31,287 bases of DNA from Methanomassiliicoccales archaeon UBA147 (GTDB taxonomy: Archaea > Thermoplasmatota > Thermoplasmata > SG8-5), in NCBI GenBank assembly GCA_002496385.1, contig DAJR01000018.1, positions 1-31,287 on the forward strand. The letters are read 5' to 3'. Below are positions 7,141 to 15,231 of this stretch, in pieces (within the stretch, counting starts at the first letter, position 1; each line of letters begins with the position of its first letter). A program made the translations under genes and the position numbers. A model generated the notes under the pieces. The model searched no databases, was not told where the DNA came from, and worked only from the letters and a program-made list of their open reading frames with translations.

Positions 7141-7211
7141 GCCGAGGTAACATAGTGGCTATGTGGCGGACTGCAGATCCGCATACAGGAGTTCAAATCT
7201 CCTCCTCGGCT
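7141..7211 (+). tRNA. tRNA-Cys(GCA)
   Basis: Acceptor GCCGAGG (7141-7147) pairs with CCTCGGC (7204-7210). The D-arm is ACAT/ATGT. The anticodon stem GCGGA/TCCGC holds loop CTGCAGA, giving anticodon GCA. The T-arm is AGGAG-TTCAAAT-CTCCT. Discriminator T7211 is the base expected for tRNA-Cys. No intron is seen and CCA is not encoded. A T-run follows immediately. Confidence 0.95.
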
Positions 7212-7217
7212 TTTTTT
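7212..7217 (+). terminator. Oligo-T terminator after tRNA-Cys
   Basis: Six T residues follow the tRNA-Cys discriminator base directly. Archaeal RNA polymerase terminates at such runs. Confidence 0.5.
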
Positions 7218-7368
7218 CCAAACTTAGGGACATGGGGCCAGTTCATGAATTTTCCGCAACCCGCCCCGACCAGCCCGCCATGATGCCACCATTGCATATT
7301 TATTTGTATTTTATCACCATTAACCTGCCTGATTATTGGAGTGGTGGGGTTAATGGAGAGCCCGAGAT

Positions 7369-10300
7369 ATGGACAAGCATAGCCAGAAAAAAATACGGAT
7401 GCGGTTCGAGACCGCCAGGAAGCAGGTCGATAAAGCCCAGAGGGAGGCCGCTGATGTAAAAGCCGCACTTCCTTTGCTCGGCGAGGCAGAGCAATATCTT
7501 AAGAAAGGGGAGGAATACCTTGCCGTCGAAACACTGGATAACATAGATATAATCATAAAAGAGGCAAAAGCCAAGAATAAATATGAGATGATGATTCTCA
7601 ATTCCCGCCCAATCCTGGACAAGGCAAAGAGGTCCGGTGCGGACATCAGTGAATCAGAGACTCTTCTATCAAAGGCCCAGGAGTTACTTGACAACAGAAA
7701 GTTCGGAGAGGCGCACGAACTCATTAAAAAAGCGAGGTTGGAAGCCGACAAAGCCAAGCATTTCGTGATGGCCAGGGTGAACATCCAGCAGGTTGCGCCC
7801 CTCATCGAGGCGGCAAAGAAGAGGGGGGTGAACGTCCAGGAAGCCACCAAGGCCATCGTCGAGGCTTGGGACAGCCTCAATCAGGGAAACTACGATGTTG
7901 TCGCATCGCTGATAAAAAGAGCAATGACGGTTCTGGAGATAGCCGAGGAGCAAAAGGGCTTTGAGGTTTCGATTAGGGACATGGAGGCCAGAATAGCGAC
8001 GGTGGCTGAATCGGGGGTGGACACTAAGGGGATGGCCGGGCTCCTCGCCGAGGCAAAAACCGCTCTTGAAAATGAGAGATATGGCGATGTGAAAACCTCG
8101 GTCAATAAGATTCGCAGGGAGATCGAGAAGGTCATCCTGCAAAGAGAGGCGGGGCTGACCCTCAGGACCATCCAGCAATTCGTGAGAGAGGCCAAGCGAG
8201 CCGGAATCAAATCCGCCGAACTCGAGGAAATGCTCGAGAAGGCCTCGGTGGCTGTAAAAACCGGAAATTACACCCAGATCAGGTCAATCGAGCTGAGCGC
8301 AAAGCAGGCTGTGAAAAACCTGAAGCTTTTCGACAGCCTCAGCGCCGGAGATATCGGGGTAATCGACAAAGAGCGCGAGGAGGGGTTCATTTCGCTAATC
8401 GGCGAGACACTGGCCGATTCCCGGAACCTGGTCGAGAGGGCGCGGGCGAGCGGCATTGGCGTGTCAAATCTGGTTTCCCTGATAGACGAGGCGGAACGGG
8501 CGCTGGCCGGGGGCAAGCTCAAGGAGGCCTTTGAATTCGCCAGGCAAGTGAGCAGGCTCATCCATGAGGGCGGCGCGGAATTCCAGATGGTCGAGACAAA
8601 GAAAAATATCGAGGAGATATGCTCGACGCTGGAAGAGGCAAAGCTCATAGGGATAAACGTTGATGACGCCGAAACGCTTGCATCCCAAACCAGGGCGATG
8701 CTTGAGACCGGCCGGCCCGGGGACATTGCCGAGAGTCTGCAGCGAACCAAGGCGGCCCTGGACGAGACGATAAGGAATGGGGCTGCCGGAAGGCATCCGA
8801 GGCTGAAGGTCAGCGTCAGGTCGGACGGGGCTGAGGCGAAGAGGTGGAACCGGGCAAGCATCGAGCTGAGCAATATCGGGAACAGTGTCGCAAAGAACAT
8901 AGACATGAGCTTTTTCGGAGATGTGGAGGTAAGGGACTGGACGCCTATCCCAAAACTTCTGCCGGGACAGAACAGCAACAGAGAGATTGCGCTGAGAACC
9001 CACACCACCGGAAAAATCCCCTTGGACATGACTGTGTGTTATGAAAAGAGCTTCGATGCCACTAAATTCCAGCTCAATGACATGAAGGACATCGATGTGG
9101 CGGAATCCGGCGCATTCATTGTAGAGGATGCGTTTCTCATCCACAACAGCGGGATTCTGATATCCAAACAGACCAGAAGGATAAGGGAGGAGGTGGACGG
9201 CGACATTTTCAGTGCCATGCTCACAGCGGTCTCGCAGTTCGCCAAGGACTCGTTCAACCTCGCAGAGAAGGTGGCGCTGAACAGGATGGAATTCGGAGAC
9301 AATCTGGTGATGATCGAGAGGGGGGAATCCTTCTACATTGCCATCACAATCCAGGGCAGGGAGTCCGTGTACATGCCTTTCTACCTTTCCGAAATCGTCA
9401 GGGAAATTGAGAGCAAGTACGGAGATATCCTGAGATCGTGGGAAGGGAACATGAAAATGGTGGAGGGGGTCCACGACATCGTGAAAAACCTTCTGATGAT
9501 CAGAAGGACTGAAAACGGCACCCCCGACCTGAAAACCAGCATACTGCACCCGGCATTGGAAGCGCTCGACAGGGGGGTCAGCGTCCCGAATTTTGAGAAC
9601 GACATCAAAGCCCTCCTCACGTCATTCGAGGAGGACCTCATTAGCGGGGAGATGGAAGACACAGGGGAGACATTGGAGAGAATACAGCAACTGGTCAGCG
9701 AGAATGCAAACAGCGAACGGCAGGACCCGGAGCAGGCGAAAATGAATACCATCGTGAAAGAGAGCCTGACTTATGAGACGGAATCCGTGCGGGCCGCCGT
9801 GAACAAACTGCTGAAGGCAGGCGCGGATGTGGCTGGAGAGGAAAGAATGCTTGAGGATTCCTTTTCCCTTCTGGAAAGCGGGGAATTTGAAAAGGCCAGG
9901 AGAATTCTGACCGATGTCAGGGCGCTTTTGAAAGAAAAGGAGATGGGGGCGGCCTCCGAAAATCTCGCTAAACAGCTGGAGGAACTGAAATCCGCTTTGA
10001 AGACCGCATCCGGCATGGGGGTGGAAATCACTGACATCGAAACAATGGCCGACGAAGCAGAGAACCTGCTGGCCAAGGGCGCTTCGCCCGATATTGACGC
10101 GCACATCGACAGAATGGCTACGATGCTGAGGAACAAGACAGGGGGGTTCATGGCCAACAGATACCCGAAGCTGCGTGTGGAGGTTCATGATGCGGGAGGA
10201 CACGAGGCGGGCAACTGGTCGAAGATGGATGTCGTGGTGAGCAATACAGGCAATACCCCGGCCAGGAACATCGACCTGAATTTCTCGGGGGATATCGAGG

Positions 10301-11967
10301 TGAAACACCCAGAGCTGTTGGATGCAATCGACCCGAACGGTTCCAAGAGCCTGGAGATATCGTTGAAGCCGTCGAGAACCGGAAACGCCAGGGTCGAGGT
10401 CTCTGCCTCGTACCAGCGGTTCTTCGATGACACCAAATATCAGCTGAACGATCTGAAAGAACTTGATGTCCAGATGCCGGGGAGCTACATAGTGAAGGAT
10501 GCCTTCCTCATCCACAATTCCGGTTTGCTCATCGCGCACGAGACCCGGCGCATCAAGGAAGAGGTGGACAGCGATATTTTCAGCGCGATGCTGATGGCTC
10601 TCACGGATTTCGTCAGGCAGGCATTCAATATTTCAAACAGGGGCGGCCTCGACCGCATGGAATTCGGCGGGGAAAAACTTCTCATCGAAAAAGGGAAGTT
10701 CGTATTTCTGGCAATCACTGTCTCCGGGGAGGAGTCCCGGTACATACCTTTCTTCATGACCGAGGTGATAGGCGAGATCGAGAAGAAATACTCGGGAGTT
10801 CTCGAAGATTGGGGCGGGGACATGAAGCCCCTCGACGGAGTTCAGGACATAGTCCAGAAGATTATTTTCGTCAAGAAGACCGGCGAGGAGGGGATTCCAA
10901 TCCTCAAATCAAGCGTCCTCACGCCGGCGCTCGATATTGCCGCGGGAGGTCATGAGGGGCTGCCCGAGGAATTCGAAGGCATGGTTGGCCGGATTTCCGA
11001 AATTGTGAATGAACAGGGCATCGAGGCCGCCCAGCAGTACGTATCGGAAATGGAAGAGAGGGTCGGCAAAATGACAGGCGGGCGGGGTGCGGGACAGGGA
11101 CGCAGGGACAGCGACATTCTCAAGAAGAGGATTTACGATATTGTCGTCAGGTCCGGCCACATGGACGGAGCCCTGATGGATGCAAGGCTGGAGAACTACC
11201 TTGAAGTGGCCAGCAAGATATCCGATGCTGTCCTTGACCTGAGGAAGAAGAACGGTATCCCGGAGGACCAAATATTGGCCGGCGTGGCCGTCAAGCATCC
11301 CGACCATGAAAGGTGGAGCGAGGCGGTCGGCAACATCAAGAGCCTCGTCCTCGAACAGACGAAATCCCTTGGTATAAGGATAATGAACCCCGAAGAAATC
11401 TGGGACGGCCTCGAACCCGCCGTTGAAATAAACGAGGAGCAGATCCGCAATTCCTATAAATTCCTGGCCAAAAAAATAATAAACATTCTTCAGTACATGC
11501 CCCCGGACAAGCTCAATGCCAACATACTGAAAGGCACATTCACGATTGGCGTGGAGGGTCAGCAGGTCTACATCTCCGGCGACATGGTCTCGTTGTCCTT
11601 TTCACTGCCTGCAGGAGCTTTCGAAGCACCCTTGGATTCGGGTGTGATTTACATAGACACCAGAATCACCGAGGAGGCGAAATCCGATGCCTCGGTCGGG
11701 TTGGTGGTGGAGAAGATTAAGGAGATGAGAAGGGAACTTGACATTGAGGAAGGCGCCATGGTCGAGGTGCAGATTTTTGCCGACGACGATGGTTTGGCGG
11801 AACTTCTGGAAAAGGCCAAAGAACTTATTAAGGGCAGTTGCGGCGCCTATGATGTGGCATTACCTTTGGACGATCCTTTCGGCGCCGGGGAGTATTACAC
11901 AAGCGATCTCGAAATCAATGGGGCGGTCTGCACAATTGGCATAGTGCAGGTCGAACTTGAGGAATAA
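7369..11967 (+). CDS. Giant repeat protein: helical hairpins, Ig-like and roadblock/longin-like domains, IleRS-type C-terminus
   Basis: This 1532-aa protein has no signal peptide or membrane helix and is probably cytosolic. Residues 1-465 hold about seven helical-hairpin repeats with a pattern A-x3-G-(V/I)-x-(V/I)...A-x2-L-x3-(Y/F). A beta-rich Ig/CARDB-like domain (about 477-580) and an alpha/beta domain starting VEDAFLIHNSGILI (585-735) follow. The same order repeats 457 residues later: hairpins, Ig-like (932-1040) and KDAFLIHNSGLLI (1043-1185). The alpha/beta domain looks like a roadblock/longin-type GTPase-partner fold. Residues 1245-1532 resemble the C-terminal region of archaeal isoleucyl-tRNA synthetase (for example VIYIDTRITEEAK at 1426 and EKIKEMRREL). 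GGAG precedes the ATG by 10 bases. A Ras-like GTPase gene follows. Fold and partner are inferred; the gene itself is certain. Confidence 0.85.
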   Translation: MDKHSQKKIRMRFETARKQVDKAQREAADVKAALPLLGEAEQYLKKGEEYLAVETLDNIDIIIKEAKAKNKYEMMILNSRPILDKAKRSGADISESETLLSKAQELLDNRKFGEAHELIKKARLEADKAKHFVMARVNIQQVAPLIEAAKKRGVNVQEATKAIVEAWDSLNQGNYDVVASLIKRAMTVLEIAEEQKGFEVSIRDMEARIATVAESGVDTKGMAGLLAEAKTALENERYGDVKTSVNKIRREIEKVILQREAGLTLRTIQQFVREAKRAGIKSAELEEMLEKASVAVKTGNYTQIRSIELSAKQAVKNLKLFDSLSAGDIGVIDKEREEGFISLIGETLADSRNLVERARASGIGVSNLVSLIDEAERALAGGKLKEAFEFARQVSRLIHEGGAEFQMVETKKNIEEICSTLEEAKLIGINVDDAETLASQTRAMLETGRPGDIAESLQRTKAALDETIRNGAAGRHPRLKVSVRSDGAEAKRWNRASIELSNIGNSVAKNIDMSFFGDVEVRDWTPIPKLLPGQNSNREIALRTHTTGKIPLDMTVCYEKSFDATKFQLNDMKDIDVAESGAFIVEDAFLIHNSGILISKQTRRIREEVDGDIFSAMLTAVSQFAKDSFNLAEKVALNRMEFGDNLVMIERGESFYIAITIQGRESVYMPFYLSEIVREIESKYGDILRSWEGNMKMVEGVHDIVKNLLMIRRTENGTPDLKTSILHPALEALDRGVSVPNFENDIKALLTSFEEDLISGEMEDTGETLERIQQLVSENANSERQDPEQAKMNTIVKESLTYETESVRAAVNKLLKAGADVAGEERMLEDSFSLLESGEFEKARRILTDVRALLKEKEMGAASENLAKQLEELKSALKTASGMGVEITDIETMADEAENLLAKGASPDIDAHIDRMATMLRNKTGGFMANRYPKLRVEVHDAGGHEAGNWSKMDVVVSNTGNTPARNIDLNFSGDIEVKHPELLDAIDPNGSKSLEISLKPSRTGNARVEVSASYQRFFDDTKYQLNDLKELDVQMPGSYIVKDAFLIHNSGLLIAHETRRIKEEVDSDIFSAMLMALTDFVRQAFNISNRGGLDRMEFGGEKLLIEKGKFVFLAITVSGEESRYIPFFMTEVIGEIEKKYSGVLEDWGGDMKPLDGVQDIVQKIIFVKKTGEEGIPILKSSVLTPALDIAAGGHEGLPEEFEGMVGRISEIVNEQGIEAAQQYVSEMEERVGKMTGGRGAGQGRRDSDILKKRIYDIVVRSGHMDGALMDARLENYLEVASKISDAVLDLRKKNGIPEDQILAGVAVKHPDHERWSEAVGNIKSLVLEQTKSLGIRIMNPEEIWDGLEPAVEINEEQIRNSYKFLAKKIINILQYMPPDKLNANILKGTFTIGVEGQQVYISGDMVSLSFSLPAGAFEAPLDSGVIYIDTRITEEAKSDASVGLVVEKIKEMRRELDIEEGAMVEVQIFADDDGLAELLEKAKELIKGSCGAYDVALPLDDPFGAGEYYTSDLEINGAVCTIGIVQVELEE

Positions 11968-11982
11968 CGAAAATTATCAGAA

Positions 11983-11996
11983 ATTTATTTATAGTC
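11983..11996 (+). promoter_or_regulatory. TATA-like box of the Ras-like GTPase gene
   Basis: An A+T-only stretch (ATTTATTTATA) sits just after the stop of the giant gene and about 30 nt before ATG 12022. The GTPase can therefore be transcribed on its own even though it directly follows. Confidence 0.45.
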
Positions 11997-12021
11997 ATTA
12001 TCCATCCGTTTCTTGGGGAAT

Positions 12022-12885
12022 ATGCCAAGGGATATCGCGAAAAGGAATATTGTGATGCTGGGTGACGCCTCGGTTGGAAAAACGAGCCTCATCAGACGCT
12101 ATGTCATGGACCAGTTCAGCGACCAGTACATAACCACCATCGGCTCCAAGGTCACCAAGAAAGAGCTCACCCTCCAAGAGGGGGACCAGACAACCGATAT
12201 GACCCTGATGGTTTGGGACATCATAGGCCAAAAGGGTTACCGGTACACGCAGTCCCTGTCATTCAAGGGCATGCACGGCGCTTTCCTTGTGGCCGACCTC
12301 ACACGCAAGGACAGCCTTGAGAGCCTGCGCAGCTATTGGATCCCGCTGTTGCTGAAAATGGCCGGCCCCGTCCCAATGATTTTCCTCGGGAACAAGGCGG
12401 ACCTTGAGAAGGACGCGAAATTCGGAAAGAAGGAAATCGAGGGTGTTGCAGCCACCTGCACAGCATTCGGATCCCAGGAGGTATGCTACCTCACAAGTGC
12501 GAAGACAGGCACCCACGTCGAGGACGCGTTCATGAACATCGCCAAACTTGCGCGGGCACCCCGGCCAAAGGGCATCATAGCCTCTTCTTGGAACCTCATG
12601 GACCCGGAGGAATGCGGCTCTCTGAAGGATGTGCTGGACCACATCATCGCGGATTTCTCGGAGCAATACGGCGGGATAGAGAACGCCACGCCGGTGATCA
12701 AGCATCAGATTGTCCTCGCGGGACTGGACCTCACATCTCCCACCGAGCCGGCTGTCCTGAACTTTATTGAGAGACTTGCCAAGATGGAACAATGCTTCAA
12801 GACCCAGGCCGAGGTCGAGCAGAACAGGATGAACAGGCTGAAGCTCTTCGGGTACAAGGACAGAAAAACTACCAATATTGCTTAG
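12022..12885 (+). CDS. Ras/Rab-like small GTPase with C-terminal extension
   Basis: The protein is 287 aa. The G-domain has all motifs: G1 GDASVGKTS (residues 14-22), switch I threonines in YITTIGSK, G3 VWDIIGQKG with the catalytic Gln retained, G4 NKAD and G5 TSAKTG. WDxxGQ and the overall order are closest to eukaryote-like Ras/Rab proteins rather than bacterial GTPases. About 110 residues follow the G-domain, partly helical; there is no C-terminal prenylation cysteine, so membrane attachment by lipid is not evident. I chose ATG 12022 over TTG 12013 because of the TATA box about 30 nt upstream. Its neighbour carries roadblock/longin-like domains, folds known to bind or regulate such GTPases, which suggests a functional pair. 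Confidence 0.88.
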   Translation: MPRDIAKRNIVMLGDASVGKTSLIRRYVMDQFSDQYITTIGSKVTKKELTLQEGDQTTDMTLMVWDIIGQKGYRYTQSLSFKGMHGAFLVADLTRKDSLESLRSYWIPLLLKMAGPVPMIFLGNKADLEKDAKFGKKEIEGVAATCTAFGSQEVCYLTSAKTGTHVEDAFMNIAKLARAPRPKGIIASSWNLMDPEECGSLKDVLDHIIADFSEQYGGIENATPVIKHQIVLAGLDLTSPTEPAVLNFIERLAKMEQCFKTQAEVEQNRMNRLKLFGYKDRKTTNIA

Positions 12886-12899
12886 CCTGTGAGGAATGG

Positions 12900-13165
12900 T
12901 AAGTGTTCCGCGGAATGAAGCTTGGAACGATTTTAGATTTGGTGATTTTAGATCTTAGATTTAACGGCCTAGCCGGGTGTCGATAACAGCCAACCCGTCA
13001 GACCCTAGCCCCCAGACCCTTTAAACCATTTTATAAGCAAAGACCCTAGCCCCCGTTATCCAAAAAGAAATGAAAAAACGGCAAGCTGGGAACAACAATC
13101 TAAAATCGAAAATCTACAATCTAAAATTCCAGAGGGGGGCAACTTCAGAATCCTGACCTATCACC
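12900..13165. repeat. Dispersed intergenic repeat, copy A (MITE-like)
   Basis: The unit starts TAAGTGTTC and ends TCAGAATCCTGACCTATCACC. Inside, CGATTTTAGATT (12928-12939) is the exact inverse of AATCTAAAATCG (13097-13108), giving 12-bp inverted repeats. Between them are GACCCTAGCCCC-type repeats and a purine-rich AAAAAGAAATG stretch. Copy B (17111-17391) has the same parts in the same order. No protein is encoded. It fills most of the gap 12886-13293 between the GTPase and SRP54; the rest holds only the SRP54 promoter (TTTTAT near 13258-13263). Confidence 0.7.
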
Positions 13166-13293
13166 TCACTAATCAATCAAAATCAATAAAATGCCGAGAT
13201 TTACGCCGAGCTGGAAGCCAGAACAAAGGTATTCCGAGGGGGGGCCCATCCAAAACCTTTTATCGCACCCCCACATCATATGAACCGAGAAAC

Positions 13294-14637
13294 ATGGTTA
13301 TGGAAAAGCTGGGCGAGTCACTCAAGAACGTGCTCAGGAAGATTGCGAACGCCTCGCATGTGGACCAGGAACTGGTAAAAGATATTGTCAGGGACATACA
13401 GCGTGCGCTTCTCCAGGCCGACGTCAATGTCCAGCTGGCTCTGAAAATTACAAAGGACATAGAGAAACGTGCGCTATCGGAGAAACCGAAGGCCGGAACA
13501 AACCCGAAGGAGCATGTGGTCAGGATAGTCTACGAGGAGCTGGTGAGCTTCCTCGGCGAGAAGAAGGTCCTGGGACAGGGGAGACAGGTCATCATGATGG
13601 TCGGCCTCTACGGCCAGGGAAAGACCACGACCGCGGGCAAGCTCGCCCGCCATTTCAAGAAGAGGGGGCACAAGGTCGGGCTCATCGCCGCCGATGTCCA
13701 CAGGCCGGCGGCATACGACCAGCTCAGCCAGATTGGCACATTGATCGAGGTTCCTGTATTCGGAATTCCCGGGGAGAAGAGCGCTCCGAGGATCGTGAAG
13801 GAGGGCCTGAAGCATTTCGAGAAGTCCGACATAATCATCCTGGACACCTCGGGAAGGCACTCGCTGGAGAAGGACCTCATCGAGGAGATCAAGGCAATAT
13901 CCAAGATAGCGAACCCGACCGAGAAGATAATGATTGTCGATGCGGCAATGGGGCAGCAGGCCGGCCCCCAGGCAAAGGCCTTCCATGAGGCTGTGGGTGT
14001 CACTGGCGTGGTCCTGACGAAGCTGGACGGGAGCGCGAAGGGCGGGGGTGCGCTTTCTGCGGTCAGTGAGACCGAGGCTCCGGTTCTATTCATCGGAACT
14101 GGGGAGCACATCGAGGACCTGGAACTTTTCGACCCGGGAAGATTCATCTCGAGGCTGCTGGGCATGGGCGATATCCAGTCATTACTGGAGGCCGCGGAAG
14201 GGGCGATGGACGAGGAGAAAGCGGAGAAGACGCTTGAGAACATCATGCATGGCAGATTCTCGCTCATCGAGATGCGGGACCAGATGGAGATGCTCACCAA
14301 CATGGGCCCCTTGAAGAAACTGATGAGCATGTTCCCGGGCGCGCCTGCCAAGATGGGCGACGAGGAGCTGGAAGCAACCCAGGAGAAATTGCGCAAGTTC
14401 AAGGTGATAATGAGCTCGATGACGAGGGAGGAGCTCGAGGACCCGAAGATAATCAAATCTTCCCGCGTGAAGAGGATTGCCAGGGGCAGCGGGATGAAGA
14501 CGCAGGACGTCAGGGCGCTGCTCAACCATTACAACACATCGAAGAAGCAGATGAAGGGACTCCTGGGGAACCGCAAACTCAGGAAGCAGCTCGAGAAGCA
14601 GATGAAGGACGGCTCCTTCGGCGGCATGGGGATGTAG
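13294..14637 (+). CDS. srp54: Signal recognition particle GTPase SRP54 (Ffh)
   Basis: SRP54 binds signal peptides and 7S RNA and delivers ribosomes to FtsY at the membrane. At 447 aa the domain order is standard: N-domain helices (1-90), GTPase G-domain with P-loop GLYGQGKTTTAGKLA, DTSGRH and TKLDGSAKGGG, and a methionine-rich M-domain (about 305-447) with GDIQSLLEAAE near its start. DTSGRH is the normal archaeal form. A TATA-like box lies about 33 nt before the ATG and no strong ribosome-binding site is visible. The stop is followed directly by the trmY ATG, so the two are one transcription unit. An in-frame ATG at 13300 is an equally plausible start. Confidence 0.97.
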   Translation: MVMEKLGESLKNVLRKIANASHVDQELVKDIVRDIQRALLQADVNVQLALKITKDIEKRALSEKPKAGTNPKEHVVRIVYEELVSFLGEKKVLGQGRQVIMMVGLYGQGKTTTAGKLARHFKKRGHKVGLIAADVHRPAAYDQLSQIGTLIEVPVFGIPGEKSAPRIVKEGLKHFEKSDIIILDTSGRHSLEKDLIEEIKAISKIANPTEKIMIVDAAMGQQAGPQAKAFHEAVGVTGVVLTKLDGSAKGGGALSAVSETEAPVLFIGTGEHIEDLELFDPGRFISRLLGMGDIQSLLEAAEGAMDEEKAEKTLENIMHGRFSLIEMRDQMEMLTNMGPLKKLMSMFPGAPAKMGDEELEATQEKLRKFKVIMSSMTREELEDPKIIKSSRVKRIARGSGMKTQDVRALLNHYNTSKKQMKGLLGNRKLRKQLEKQMKDGSFGGMGM

Positions 14638-15231
14638 ATGCCTGCGTTCGTCATGGTGGGCCGAAAGGTGTGCACAGACCCGAAATTCTCACTCAACGAC
14701 CTCACGGGTTCCACTGGCCGGCTGGATGTGCTCCTGAGATGCGTGAATTCCGCTTTCATGCTGTCGAACGACATCAGAAGGAACGTCGAAATCTACCTGG
14801 TACTTTTGGGCGAGCCGGACCCCCCGCGCGCCATCCTTTTCCGGGGAAAGGAACTGAAATACCTGAACCCGGACGAGCGGTCGACTGCCGCTCTGGTCAA
14901 GAACGCACTTATGAAAGATGCTGGTGCCGATTGGGTGAACTCGACGCCCGGGATATTCACGGCAAGGAAGGACCTGGCAGGCATATTGGAAGAGCTGGGG
15001 GGCCGCAGGATAATCTATCTCAAAGAAGAAGGGGATAAGATTTCTGGCATCAACCTTGATGAGAGCGATGTTTTCGTGCTGGGCGGGAAGGAGGACCTTT
15101 CACCGGTGGAAGAGGCACTCCTGGATGGGCGGCCCGAGACTCGGAGAGTGACCCTGGGGCCAAGAAGCCTGCATGCGGACCATTGCATCACCATAGCACT
15201 CAATCTGCTTGACAATTCACTTAAGGAGTAA
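14638..15231 (+). CDS. trmY: tRNA (pseudouridine(54)-N1)-methyltransferase TrmY
   Basis: TrmY is a SPOUT-class methyltransferase that makes N1-methylpseudouridine at position 54 in the T-loop of archaeal tRNAs, using S-adenosylmethionine. The 197-aa protein has the family's leading signature FSLNDLTGSTGRLDVLLRC, then NSAFMLS, LNPDERSTAAL and the C-terminal VFVLGGKEDLS plus TLGPRSLHADHCITIALN, which builds the trefoil-knot cofactor site. The ATG directly abuts the SRP54 stop, so translation is probably coupled. The gene ends 15 bases inside the convergent dihydroorotase gene. Linkage of an RNA-modification gene to SRP54 may simply reflect co-expression with translation genes. Confidence 0.95.
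   Translation: MPAFVMVGRKVCTDPKFSLNDLTGSTGRLDVLLRCVNSAFMLSNDIRRNVEIYLVLLGEPDPPRAILFRGKELKYLNPDERSTAALVKNALMKDAGADWVNSTPGIFTARKDLAGILEELGGRRIIYLKEEGDKISGINLDESDVFVLGGKEDLSPVEEALLDGRPETRRVTLGPRSLHADHCITIALNLLDNSLKE

Noticed and set aside
12966..13020. CRISPR-like repetition of GACCCTAG segments
   Set aside because: Repeat units are short, irregularly spaced and shared with copy B; no leader or cas genes.
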